From the NCBI GenBank assembly GCA_038231255.1, contig JBBRLR010000005.1, forward strand, positions 1 through 64,000: 64,000 nucleotides of DNA, given 5' to 3'. The stretch is from JALYUS01 sp038231255 (GTDB lineage Bacteria; Chloroflexota; Chloroflexia; Thermomicrobiales; JALYUS01). The first letter of the stretch is position 1. The number at the start of each line of letters is the position of its first letter. The notes under the pieces were generated by a model that saw only the letters and a program-made list of their open reading frames with translations, made no database searches and had not been told where the DNA came from. The position numbers and the translations under genes are program-made. This document shows positions 1-7,284 of this stretch, in pieces.

Positions 1-258
1 CGAGAGCAACAGAAACGTGCCGGACGCTTCGGCGGGCCGGATGAAACGGGCAATCCTCCCTGCTGCAATCTCCGATCCGGTCGCACGCAGCCGATCCCGG
101 TTGCTGACGGTGGCTCGCCGAGACCGAAAGTCGAGAGCAGCCGCGAAGGCGACGACGCGGCCCGTCCCGGTTTACCGGGATGGAGATAGATGGTCATCAG
201 CGCAGGAATGCGTGAACAGAACTCGGCTTACGCGCCCAACACCCCCGATGCGTTTTAT
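1..258. other. Intergenic/unknown left edge
   Basis: I see no convincing gene here. The open frames lack a recognisable product and run into the tRNA genes. A small inverted repeat, CCCGG-ttta-CCGGG, lies near 163-180. The stretch may be the 3' flank of a gene outside the window. Confidence 0.4.
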
Positions 259-335
259 GGTGCCTCTAGCTCAATCGGCAGAGCGCCGGCCTGTGGAGCC
301 GGATGTTACGGGTTCGAGCCCCGTGAGGCACCCCA
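259..335 (+). tRNA. tRNA-His (GTG)
   Basis: The cloverleaf folds with a 7-bp acceptor GTGCCTC/GAGGCAC, anticodon stem CCGGC/GCCGG and loop CTGTGGA, giving anticodon GTG at 293-295. The T arm reads GGTTCGAGCC. An extra 5' G (G-1, position 259) faces C73, the identity element of tRNA-His. The 3' CCA is encoded (333-335). It lies 31 nt before a tRNA-Arg and is probably co-transcribed with it. Confidence 0.95.
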
Positions 336-366
336 TTCTCCTTTCTCCTTCGCACCTCGCTCGCGT

Positions 367-443
367 GCGCTCGTAGCTCAATTGGACAGAGCGTCTGACT
401 TCGGATCAGAAGGTTGGGGGTTCGAGTCCCTCCGGGCGTACCA
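367..443 (+). tRNA. tRNA-Arg (TCG)
   Basis: The acceptor stem 367-373/433-439 contains two G-U pairs. The anticodon stem TCTGA/TCAGA closes the loop CTTCGGA, giving anticodon TCG, which reads CGA arginine codons. A standard T loop is present and CCA is encoded at 441-443. Confidence 0.93.
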
Positions 444-683
444 CTCTCCCACTGAGAATCGTGAATACACCATTACTTCCCAAGAAATAACGCAACTGGC
501 GTTGGCGTCCTTGTTAACCATGCCTACCTTCCTGACGGCCTTTCCGGGCAATCACATTGACGAAGCAGTCCGCGCTCGCGTATGGTATGCGCCAGAACGT
601 TGCGATGCGGACATGACGATTGCTTGCGCCACGGGGATTAATCCACCGTTGCGGTGCGCACAGGCCGAAGGAGTGATGCGGGC
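444..683. other. Intergenic leader of the ABC transporter operon
   Basis: This non-coding stretch separates the tRNA pair from the first permease. It contains one good sigma-70-type promoter (listed separately) and a ribosome binding site AAGGAG at about 668-673. No other gene is supported here. Confidence 0.5.
557..586 (+). promoter_or_regulatory. Predicted sigma-70-type promoter of the ABC transporter operon
   Basis: TTGACG (557-562) and TATGGT (581-586) are separated by 18 nt, about 100 nt upstream of the first permease start. This is the best -35/-10 match in the gap. It is inference from consensus only. Confidence 0.5.
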
Positions 684-1640
684 ATGGCGACGATTTCGGT
701 CGGCAAGGGGACAGCCTCGCCCGCGACGCGCTCGTCCACCCAGCGTTTGCTGGGGCGCGATTGGCGGATGGCGTGGCTGTTTCTGTTGCCCCTGACGATC
801 GTGATGGTCGGCCTGATCGCCTATCCGTTCGTCGCCGCGATTGTGCTCAGTTTGCAACACAAAGTCGTCGGTGGCCCGGCGACCTGGGTCGGCTTGAATA
901 ACTACCGCGACCTCCTCGTCGGCAAGCAGTACGGCGAGGTGTTCCGCAAGTCGGTCTGGGTCTCATTCCTCTACACCGCCGTCGCGATCTGCGTCAAAAT
1001 CACGCTCGGCATGTGCATGGCGCTGCTGCTCAATGAGAAGTTTCGCGGTCGGATGTTCATGCGCGCGATTCTCTTCCTCCCCTGGGCGATGCCGACCCTG
1101 ATTACCGCCCTCACCTGGCGCTGGATTTACGACGGCACGCCGAACGGCCTCCTCAACCTCATCCGCATAGACTACTTCCAGAAGGACACGCTGACCCAGT
1201 TCCTCGCCAATCCGCGCCTCGCCCTTTGGTCGGTGATCGCGGTCGTCGTCTGGCAGGGGACGCCGTTCTACACGATGATGCTACTCGCCGGGATGCAGGC
1301 GATCCCCGCCGAGCAATACGAGGCGGCGGCAATGGACGGCGCGAGCTCCTTCCGGCGCTTCGTCTCGATCACCCTGCCGAGCCTCAGGCCCGTCATCATC
1401 ATCACCTGCCTGCTTTCGACGATCTGGACGGCGAACAGCATTAACTTCGTCTTCATCCTGACGCGCGGTGGCCCCGCCAACGCGACGATGACCTTCCCGA
1501 TGCTCGCCTACGAGATTGGCATTGACGGCGCGCGGCAACTCGGCACCGCCGCCGCCGTGTCGGTGATGTTCTTCCCGCTCTTCATCGTCGCCATCTTCTT
1601 TTTGACGAAACGGATGCTCTCGTCCGAGGGTCGGGCATAA
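684..1640 (+). CDS. Sugar ABC transporter permease (MalF/UgpA type)
   Basis: This 318-aa inner-membrane permease belongs to a carbohydrate-type ABC importer. Six hydrophobic segments are visible, with the first around residues 27-50. The cytoplasmic EAA loop that contacts the ATPase reads EAAAMDGASSFRRF followed by ITLPSLRP, diagnostic of binding-protein-dependent permeases. I chose the ATG at 684 because AAGGAG lies just upstream and the transmembrane region begins soon after; an in-frame ATG at 654 is less likely. It is followed after 15 nt by a second permease and then a binding protein. The ATPase is not in the window, so an unlinked shared MsmX/UgpC-type ATPase is likely. The substrate cannot be told from sequence. 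Confidence 0.93.
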   Translation: MATISVGKGTASPATRSSTQRLLGRDWRMAWLFLLPLTIVMVGLIAYPFVAAIVLSLQHKVVGGPATWVGLNNYRDLLVGKQYGEVFRKSVWVSFLYTAVAICVKITLGMCMALLLNEKFRGRMFMRAILFLPWAMPTLITALTWRWIYDGTPNGLLNLIRIDYFQKDTLTQFLANPRLALWSVIAVVVWQGTPFYTMMLLAGMQAIPAEQYEAAAMDGASSFRRFVSITLPSLRPVIIITCLLSTIWTANSINFVFILTRGGPANATMTFPMLAYEIGIDGARQLGTAAAVSVMFFPLFIVAIFFLTKRMLSSEGRA

Positions 1641-1655
1641 CGCCGGGAGGCGCAG

Positions 1656-2540
1656 ATGGCGATTACCGTACCGGCTCGATCGCAAACCCAACGACGCGCC
1701 GTCAGCACCTGGTGGACGCGCAATGGCCTGCGCACGATCGTGATGGTCGTCGGCCTCGGCATCTTCACGATCTGGACGCTCTTTCCCTTTTTCTGGATCA
1801 TCGAAACTTCGATCAAGACCAACCGCGACCTGTACCAACAGGCGTCGCTGTTCCCGAAACATCTCACCGGCGTGCATTACAGCGAAGTGCTGCACAAGAC
1901 GAAGTTCGTCACGTATATCAAAAACAGCCTCTTCGTCTCGATCGGCACGACCGTGATCGCGATGATCATCGGCGTGCTCTCCGCCTACGCGATGACACGC
2001 CTCCAATTCCGCGGCCGCACGCTGATGGCGCGGGCGATCATCGTCACCTATCTCGTACCCGGCGCGCTGCTCTTCATCCCGATCACCCAGATCGCGCTGC
2101 AACTGCACCTGACGAACAAGGCGTGGGGCTTGATCGTCGTCTACCTGATCTTCACCGTGCCCTTCTGCACTTGGCTGGCGATCTCGTACTTCAACACAAT
2201 CCCGGCGGAACTCGAAGACGCCGCACTCGTGGATGGCGCGACGCGCTTGCAGTCGCTCATCAAGATCGTCATCCCACTCGCCCTGCCCGCGCTGGCAGTG
2301 ATCGCCCTGTTCGCCTTCACGAACTCGTGGAACGAATTCTTTTTCGCGCTGCTGCTCGTGACGAAAGACTCACAGAAGACGATCCCGGCGGGTCTTGGCG
2401 GGTTAATCAACGGCGATGTCTTCCAGTGGGGGGCATTAATGGCGATGTCCATCATGTCGTCGCTGCCGCCGATTCTCGTCTACATCATCGCGCAGAAATG
2501 GGTCGTCTCCGGCCTATCCGGTGGCGCTGTCAAGGGGTAA
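1656..2540 (+). CDS. Sugar ABC transporter permease (MalG/UgpE type)
   Basis: This is the second 294-aa permease of the heterodimeric importer. It has an N-terminal transmembrane helix (about residues 25-48) and five more. The EAA-type loop reads LEDAALVDGATRLQSLIKIV, followed by a proline-containing helix. GGGAGG precedes the ATG. The size and the C-terminal VVSGLSGGAVKG are typical of the MalG/UgpE/LacG group. It pairs with the permease immediately upstream. A strong inverted repeat separates it from the binding-protein gene, which could let that gene be expressed at a different level. Confidence 0.93.
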   Translation: MAITVPARSQTQRRAVSTWWTRNGLRTIVMVVGLGIFTIWTLFPFFWIIETSIKTNRDLYQQASLFPKHLTGVHYSEVLHKTKFVTYIKNSLFVSIGTTVIAMIIGVLSAYAMTRLQFRGRTLMARAIIVTYLVPGALLFIPITQIALQLHLTNKAWGLIVVYLIFTVPFCTWLAISYFNTIPAELEDAALVDGATRLQSLIKIVIPLALPALAVIALFAFTNSWNEFFFALLLVTKDSQKTIPAGLGGLINGDVFQWGALMAMSIMSSLPPILVYIIAQKWVVSGLSGGAVKG

Positions 2541-2554
2541 GCGGAGGGGAACAT

Positions 2555-2610
2555 GGTGGTGGCGGGCTTTAGACCTGCGGCTCTGAAGCAGGCTAAAGCC
2601 CGCCACCACC
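2555..2610. repeat. Long intergenic inverted repeat (REP-like hairpin)
   Basis: The left arm (2555-2578) contains GGTGGCGGGCTTTAG and the right arm (2588-2610) contains CTAAAGCCCGCCACC, with only small bulges and a short loop. It lies between the permease and binding-protein genes of one operon. There is no T-run, so it looks like a dispersed palindromic element or mRNA-stabilising hairpin rather than a terminator. Confidence 0.75.
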
Positions 2611-2648
2611 GAGATTGGCAGTAGGTTGGACCAAGGAGGAATCGGGAG

Positions 2649-4166
2649 ATGTTCAGCAAACGTATCACGACCGTGACGAGCCGGCGCGCGCTCTTGCGCG
2701 GCGCGGCGGCGACCGCCGCCACCGCAGTCGTCGGCACCGTTCTCGCCGCGTGTGGCGGCTCGAATGCGACCGACACGCCCAAGCCCGCCGCGACGGCAGC
2801 CAGTACATCGGCGACTGCCGCGAGCACGTCCGCGACGGCTGCCGGTACCGCGACGAAGGCGCCGTCCGCCGCAGGCGCCACCGCGCCCGCCACGACTGGC
2901 TCAGCGGTCGCCGGTGCGCCGACCGCCGTCAAGACGTTCAGCGGCAAGCTGACGGCGTGGGGCATCGTCTCCTTCACGAAGGACGGCGATAATCTGCTCG
3001 GCCAGCAGATGATTGACTGGGGCAAGGCGAACAAGGTGGATGTCGAGTACGTCCCGCTCGACGGCTCGACCTACGACGCCAAAGTCGCGGGGGCGATCGA
3101 GACGGGTGCGATCCCCGATGTCGTGATGCTCAGCGGCACCAACACGATCTATTACGCCGCGCAGAATCGGCTCGTGGACTTGACCGACCTGTACAACGAC
3201 GTCAAAGGCCTCGGCGGCGGGATGTACGAGCAACTGCTGCCCTACGTGCAGAGCAACGGCAAGGTCTACTCGATCCCGATGCAGGCGGATCTTTCGGTCA
3301 TGTACGCACGCCTTGATCTCGCCGAGAAGGCGACCGGCAAGCGCGCCGCACCCGCGACGTGGGACGATGTCGAGGCGATCGCGCGCAAGGTCAACGATCC
3401 ACCGAAGTTGTACGGCATCGGCTTCACCCTCGGTCGGACGCCCGACGGCGACGGCAATATCACGCAACTCCTCCGCGCCGACGGCGGCACGCTCGTGGAC
3501 AAGGACGGCAAGCCCGCAATCAACAACGACGGCACGATTTTTGCCCTGACCCGCGTCCAGAAGTGGTGGAAGGACAAGTTGATCCCGCAGGACTCGCCAT
3601 CGTGGGACGACAGCAGCAACAACAAGTCCTACCAGTCGCGGCAGGCGGCATTCGTCTTCAACCCCGCCTCGATCTTCGCGTACCTCGACCAGAACGACAA
3701 GGAACTGCTGAAGGACACGACGCAGGCGCCCAACCCGATGGGTAAGGCGGGCATGACCGGCAACACCGTCGGTACCTGGTCGTGGTCCATTTTCACCGCC
3801 TCAAAGCAAGTGGACGCCGGCAAGGCAATGATCCGCGACATCATGACGCCCGAAAAACTCGAAGCGGTCTACGAGAAGGTTGGCGGCCGCTGGTATCCGG
3901 TCTACAAAGACCTCGCCACCGCGAAATTCTGGAAAGACCGGCCCTACTTCGATGCCTTCCCGGACGCGATCAAGACGGCGACACCGACCTGGCTCCCGGC
4001 GCAGGCGACGCCGGAATTATTGACCCAGATGAGTGCGGCGGGCCAGAAGCGCATCTATTCCGAAATGCTCCAAGATGTCGTCGTTAGCAACAAATCGCCG
4101 CAGGATGCCGCTAAGGCCGCGCAAACGAAAATGGAGCAGGCCTTCGCCGAGGCGATCAAGAAGTAG
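2649..4166 (+). CDS. ABC transporter extracellular sugar-binding lipoprotein
   Basis: This 505-aa family 1 extracellular solute-binding protein is the receptor of the importer encoded just upstream. The N-terminus carries a twin-arginine-like SRRALLRG (R12-R13), an Ala-rich hydrophobic stretch and a lipobox VLAAC with C35, so it is probably a Tat-exported, membrane-anchored lipoprotein. An Ala/Thr/Ser-rich linker (about residues 36-95) follows. The binding domain then begins near GKLTAWGIVSF, with typical features such as GAIPDVVMLSG and a late aromatic-rich segment. An AAGGAGGAATCGGG ribosome binding site precedes the ATG. The exact sugar is unknown. Confidence 0.92.
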   Translation: MFSKRITTVTSRRALLRGAAATAATAVVGTVLAACGGSNATDTPKPAATAASTSATAASTSATAAGTATKAPSAAGATAPATTGSAVAGAPTAVKTFSGKLTAWGIVSFTKDGDNLLGQQMIDWGKANKVDVEYVPLDGSTYDAKVAGAIETGAIPDVVMLSGTNTIYYAAQNRLVDLTDLYNDVKGLGGGMYEQLLPYVQSNGKVYSIPMQADLSVMYARLDLAEKATGKRAAPATWDDVEAIARKVNDPPKLYGIGFTLGRTPDGDGNITQLLRADGGTLVDKDGKPAINNDGTIFALTRVQKWWKDKLIPQDSPSWDDSSNNKSYQSRQAAFVFNPASIFAYLDQNDKELLKDTTQAPNPMGKAGMTGNTVGTWSWSIFTASKQVDAGKAMIRDIMTPEKLEAVYEKVGGRWYPVYKDLATAKFWKDRPYFDAFPDAIKTATPTWLPAQATPELLTQMSAAGQKRIYSEMLQDVVVSNKSPQDAAKAAQTKMEQAFAEAIKK

Positions 4167-4224
4167 TCTCACAGCACGAGAGATTGGAGACGGATCGAAC
4201 CGCCAAATTTGAAAGGAGTTCGTC

Positions 4225-4719
4225 GTGACCGATAACACCGCCACATTGCCGACCGTGGGAAACGCATTGCCCGACTTCAGCCTTCTTGGCACCGATGGCG
4301 CGACGCACGCCGTCGCGGACCTCGTGCGCGACCAGCGGGGGATGGTCCTTTTCTATTTCCCCAAGGCGAACACCGACGGCTGAACGACCGAAGCAGTGGC
4401 CTTCCGTGATCTGAAGGCCGATTTCGACCGACTTGGCTACCGCGTTGTGGGCATCAGCCCCGATCCGGTCGCGCCCTTGCATCAGTTCAAGGAGAAGAAC
4501 GACCTCCCCTTCCTTTTCCTGTCCGATGAGGGTGCGGCAACCGCACAGAAACATGGCGTCTGGGTCGAGAAAAGCATGTACGGCAAGACGTACATGGGCG
4601 TCGCGCGCAGTACATTCGTCGTCGGCAGCGACGGCAACATCGAGGCAGTCTACTTCAATGTCAAGCCGCAGGGCCACGCGGAATACGTGCGCGATGCGCT
4701 CGAAATCGAGCCGGCATAG
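4225..4719 (+). CDS. Selenocysteine-containing peroxiredoxin (BCP/AhpC-TSA family), UGA read-through
   Basis: This is a 164-residue thiol/selenol peroxidase of the BCP-like family, which reduces peroxides in the cytosol. It starts at GTG 4225 after AAGGAG. Conceptual translation runs VTDNTATLPTVGNALPDFSL through YFPKANTDG, then hits TGA at 4381-4383 (codon 53), and continues in frame with TTEAVAFRDLKADF through VVGISPDPVAPLHQFKEKN to ALEIEPA. In BCP proteins the equivalent motif is FYPKxxTxGCTxEA, so the TGA sits exactly on the peroxidatic cysteine. A perfect 7-bp stem with an 8-nt loop follows 14 nt after the UGA (separate entry). The usual BCP resolving Cys five residues after the first is Val here, so this looks like a one-selenol enzyme. 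A TGC-to-TGA mutation or sequencing error is the alternative, but position, hairpin and intact flanks favour Sec. The selenocysteine machinery is not in the window. Confidence 0.88.
4398..4419 (+). promoter_or_regulatory. Putative bacterial SECIS element
   Basis: The stem GGCCTTC (4398-4404)/GAAGGCC (4413-4419) closes the loop CGTGATCT. The loop begins 21 nt after the UGA, inside the roughly 16-37 nt range known for bacterial SECIS hairpins, and has a G in its second position, as expected for SelB recognition. The element lies within the coding sequence, as in other bacteria. Confidence 0.78.
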
Positions 4720-4769
4720 GCCTTGCGACGCACGCGCAAACATGGTAGGATGCCGCCTGTGGGAGTTGT

Positions 4770-4844
4770 TCCCGGATAGCTCAGCGGTAGAGCGGGCGGC
4801 TGTTAACCGCTAGGTCCTAGGTTCGAATCCTAGTCCGGGAGCCA
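4770..4844 (+). tRNA. tRNA-Asn (GTT)
   Basis: The acceptor TCCCGGA/TCCGGGA and anticodon loop CTGTTAA give anticodon GTT. The T arm CTAGG-TTCGAAT-CCTAG is perfect, the discriminator is G, and CCA is encoded at 4842-4844. It is followed within 12 nt by an intrinsic terminator. Confidence 0.95.
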
Positions 4845-4852
4845 ATGCAACC

Positions 4853-4886
4853 AAAAGGACGGCCGCGCTTGGCCGTCCTCTTTTTG
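4853..4886 (+). terminator. Intrinsic terminator after tRNA-Asn, possibly bidirectional
   Basis: GGACGGCC (4857-4864) pairs with GGCCGTCC (4871-4878) across a 6-nt loop and is followed by CTTTTTG. On the minus strand the same stem is followed by TTTTGG, so it may also end the response-regulator operon arriving from the right. Confidence 0.85.
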
Positions 4887-4906
4887 TCTTGGACTACCGT
4901 CGTGGA

Positions 4907-5596
4907 TTACGGCTTGTTGTCGGCGGAAACGAGTTTATACCCCACGCCCCAGACCGTTTCGATCCGCGCGCTCGCGTTCACGAGACGGTCGCGCAAGGTC
5001 GAGATATGCACATCAACCGTCCGCGTATCCACGCTGTATTCGTAGCCCCAGACGTCGTTCAGTAAACGGTCGCGCGGGACGACGACGCCGGGCCGCTTCG
5101 CCAGTGCGACGAGCAACGCGAACTCTTTGGCGCGCACCTCGACGAACTCATCGCCGATCCGCACCTCGCGTCGGTCGAGGTCCACTGTCAGATCGCCGAC
5201 CGTCAGTACCTGCCGCTCCGGCGACGCGGCCGCCTCATAGCGCCGCAGGACCGCCTTGACGCGCGCGACGAGTTCGCGCGGATTGAACGGCTTCGTCACG
5301 TAGTCGTCCGCGCCGACTTCGAGTCCGACGATCTTGTCTACGTCTTCGGAGCGCGCCGTAAGCATGATGATCGGCACATCGCTCGTCCGCCGGATCGTGC
5401 GACACGCTTCCAGCCCGTCCATGCCCGGCAGCATCAAATCGAGCAGGATCAGGGCGTAGTGGTTCGCCCGCGCCTTCGTCACCGCCGTCGCGCCATCGCT
5501 GGCCGTCTCGACGATGTACCCTTCCTTGGTCAGATACATCCCCAACAGCCGCGTAATGTTCGGCTCATCGTCCACGACGAGGATTGTCCGTGCCAT
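4907..5596 (-). CDS. OmpR/PhoB-family response regulator
   Basis: This 229-aa two-component response regulator has an N-terminal receiver (residues 1-118) with acidic pocket VVDDE, phospho-acceptor D53 in LLDLMLPGMDG and conserved Lys in VTKPFNPREL. A C-terminal winged-helix DNA-binding domain (about 135-225) includes VRAKEFALLVALAKRPG and DTRTVDVHISTLRDRL. It is the last gene of a minus-strand cluster whose first gene is a histidine kinase (9478-11019), its probable partner. The unusual order puts three export-related genes between kinase and regulator. Phased TGTAA repeats upstream of the kinase are its likely binding site, implying autoregulation. Confidence 0.95.
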   Translation of the reverse strand: MARTILVVDDEPNITRLLGMYLTKEGYIVETASDGATAVTKARANHYALILLDLMLPGMDGLEACRTIRRTSDVPIIMLTARSEDVDKIVGLEVGADDYVTKPFNPRELVARVKAVLRRYEAAASPERQVLTVGDLTVDLDRREVRIGDEFVEVRAKEFALLVALAKRPGVVVPRDRLLNDVWGYEYSVDTRTVDVHISTLRDRLVNASARIETVWGVGYKLVSADNKP

Positions 5597-5609
5597 GTCG
5601 CCCCCTCTG

Positions 5610-5676
5610 AGCAGCCAGTAGCCAGTAGCCAGATGGATTCGTATTCTTTCTGACTACTGACTACTGGCTACTGCCC
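5610..5676. repeat. Inverted repeat built from tandem heptamers (AGTAGCC type)
   Basis: The left arm is AGCAGCC, AGTAGCC, AGTAGCC, AGATGGA. The right arm is TCTGACT, ACTGACT, ACTGGCT, ACTGCCC, approximately its reverse complement. Each arm is four imperfect 7-nt units. The right arm overlaps the 3' end of the DUF5666-like gene and supplies its last codon (CAG) and stop (TAG). Confidence 0.75.
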
Positions 5677-6474
5677 CCCCTGATCGGTGATACTCCGCGC
5701 GAGGAACGCATTGTCTCCGGTCTTGTCGCCGAGTACGAAGAGCATATCGCCGGCCTTGATGTCGCTCAATGTCCCCGGCTGCTGCATTTTTACGACGGTC
5801 GCCGGGGAGGAAGTCACCGTCACCGTCGCGCCATCGAAGCCCTGCACCATGATCGTGCCGCCATTCATGCTCTTGATCTGCCCGGTCACAGCCGGGCCGG
5901 CCACGCCCGGCGGCGCGGCATTCGGCCTGCCCGATCCCGCAGCGGTCGCCCCCGTCACCTGACCGAGGCTCGTGATCGTCTTCGCGCTGTACGCAGTATC
6001 GGCGGTCTTCGCGCCATCCACCGTGACGATGTCGCCCGTTTTCAGATCGGTGAGCGCGCCGGCAACCAGTTTGCGAATCGCCGTCTCACCATTCGTCACC
6101 ACTGTCACCGTCGAATTATCCGCCTGCATCACGCTGACCGTCGCGCCGTCCACCTTTGTGACTCGTCCGGCGACGCTTGTGCCGACACCGGCACCGGATG
6201 GCCGGGCCGATCCGCCCGCAGCCGGGGTGCCCGAGGCCCCGGTCGCATTACCGGGGCCACCGCCGGGCCGTTGCGCACCGGAACCAGCCGCCGCCGAGCC
6301 ACCCGCACCGCCACTTTGTGGATTCGCCGCGATGCGCGTTTGGAACTGGCTGCGATCCGTCGAAACCTTGTTGCGACCGGACGTTTCGCCCGCACGATAC
6401 GCGAGGGAATACGTGCCCACAAACGCAGCAGCGATGACCGCGATAATCAAGACCGTGATGCCACGACGACGCAT
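5668..6474 (-). CDS. Exported protein with two DUF5666-like repeats
   Basis: This 268-aa protein has an N-terminal signal anchor (about residues 7-25) and a low-complexity Gly/Ala/Ser/Pro linker (about 50-98). Two similar beta-rich domains of roughly 70 residues follow, starting at VAGRVTKVDGATVSVM and VTGQIKSMNGGTIMVQ; each ends in an L-[TS]-D-[LI]-K-[TA]-GD motif. This matches DUF5666-type repeats of unknown function. It lies 25 nt downstream of the ABC ATPase in the kinase-adaptor-ATPase operon, so an envelope role alongside that transporter is inferred. The stop codon falls in a heptamer inverted repeat. Confidence 0.8.
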   Translation of the reverse strand: MRRRGITVLIIAVIAAAFVGTYSLAYRAGETSGRNKVSTDRSQFQTRIAANPQSGGAGGSAAAGSGAQRPGGGPGNATGASGTPAAGGSARPSGAGVGTSVAGRVTKVDGATVSVMQADNSTVTVVTNGETAIRKLVAGALTDLKTGDIVTVDGAKTADTAYSAKTITSLGQVTGATAAGSGRPNAAPPGVAGPAVTGQIKSMNGGTIMVQGFDGATVTVTSSPATVVKMQQPGTLSDIKAGDMLFVLGDKTGDNAFLARSITDQGGQ

Positions 6475-6499
6475 CTGCCCTCACCTTCCCACGCGTAAG

Positions 6500-7282
6500 T
6501 CAGTCCTCGATCCTCAGTCCTCGTTGTGGCGCTGTCGCGACCGTCGCCGGGAATGGGATCACTTCCGTCCGGGCGGCGAGTTCGGCGGCGGCGGAGCGCG
6601 GCTCGACGATCGTTTCATCCGCGCCGAGGTAGCCGTCGCGGATACGCAGCACACGCCGCGTGTACTCCGCGATCTCGGGTTCGTGCGTCACGAACATAAT
6701 CGTGATACCGAGTTGGAGATTGAGTCGCTGGAAAATGTCCATCACCTCGACCGAGGACTTGGAATCGAGGTTCCCCGTCGGTTCGTCCGCAAGGATCAGC
6801 GACGGCGTCGTGACCAGCGACCGTGCGATAGCGACGCGCTGCTGCTGCCCGCCCGACAACTGATTCGGTTTGTGGTCCAGTCGGTCGCCAAGACCCACTG
6901 CGTTGAGGGCAGCGACTGCGCGCTGATGGCGTTCGCGCGGCTCGACCCCCGCGTAGAGGAGCGGCAGCGCGACATTATCGAGCGCGGTCGTCCGTTTCAG
7001 GAGGTTGAACGACTGGAACACAAAGCCGATCTTCCGATTGCGCACCTGTGCAAGCCGCGTCTCGTCGAAGGTCGCGACATTCTCGCCATCGAGCAGGTAT
7101 TCGCCGTCCGTCGGCGTATCGAGGCAGCCGAGGATGTTCATCAGCGTGCTCTTGCCGGAGCCGGACGGCCCCATGATCGCGCACAACTCGCCATCGTTGA
7201 TCGAGAACGAGATGCCTTTCAGGATTTGCAAATCAAATTCGCCGGTCACGTACGATTTGGTCAGATTGCGGATCTCAATCAT
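6500..7282 (-). CDS. MacB/LolD-type ABC transporter ATP-binding protein
   Basis: This 260-aa ATPase has Walker A GPSGSGKST (about residue 40), the Q-loop region GFVFQSFNLLKRTTALDNV, signature LSGGQQQRVAIARSL, Walker B LILADEPTGNLD and switch His in FVTHEPEIAEY. The N-terminal MIEIRNLTKSYVTGE is characteristic of the MacB/LolD/FtsE group that powers FtsX-type permeases. The adaptor gene lies 2 nt upstream, as in macA-macB arrangements, but no FtsX-type permease follows. The membrane partner must be elsewhere or has been lost. Confidence 0.95.
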   Translation of the reverse strand: MIEIRNLTKSYVTGEFDLQILKGISFSINDGELCAIMGPSGSGKSTLMNILGCLDTPTDGEYLLDGENVATFDETRLAQVRNRKIGFVFQSFNLLKRTTALDNVALPLLYAGVEPRERHQRAVAALNAVGLGDRLDHKPNQLSGGQQQRVAIARSLVTTPSLILADEPTGNLDSKSSVEVMDIFQRLNLQLGITIMFVTHEPEIAEYTRRVLRIRDGYLGADETIVEPRSAAAELAARTEVIPFPATVATAPQRGLRIED

Positions 7283-7284
7283 CC

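Noticed and set aside
4381..4383. The peroxiredoxin TGA as an ordinary nonsense mutation or sequencing error
   Set aside because: The stop falls exactly on the catalytic position, both flanks keep the family sequence, and a hairpin with SECIS spacing follows. I cannot fully exclude it without the rest of the genome.
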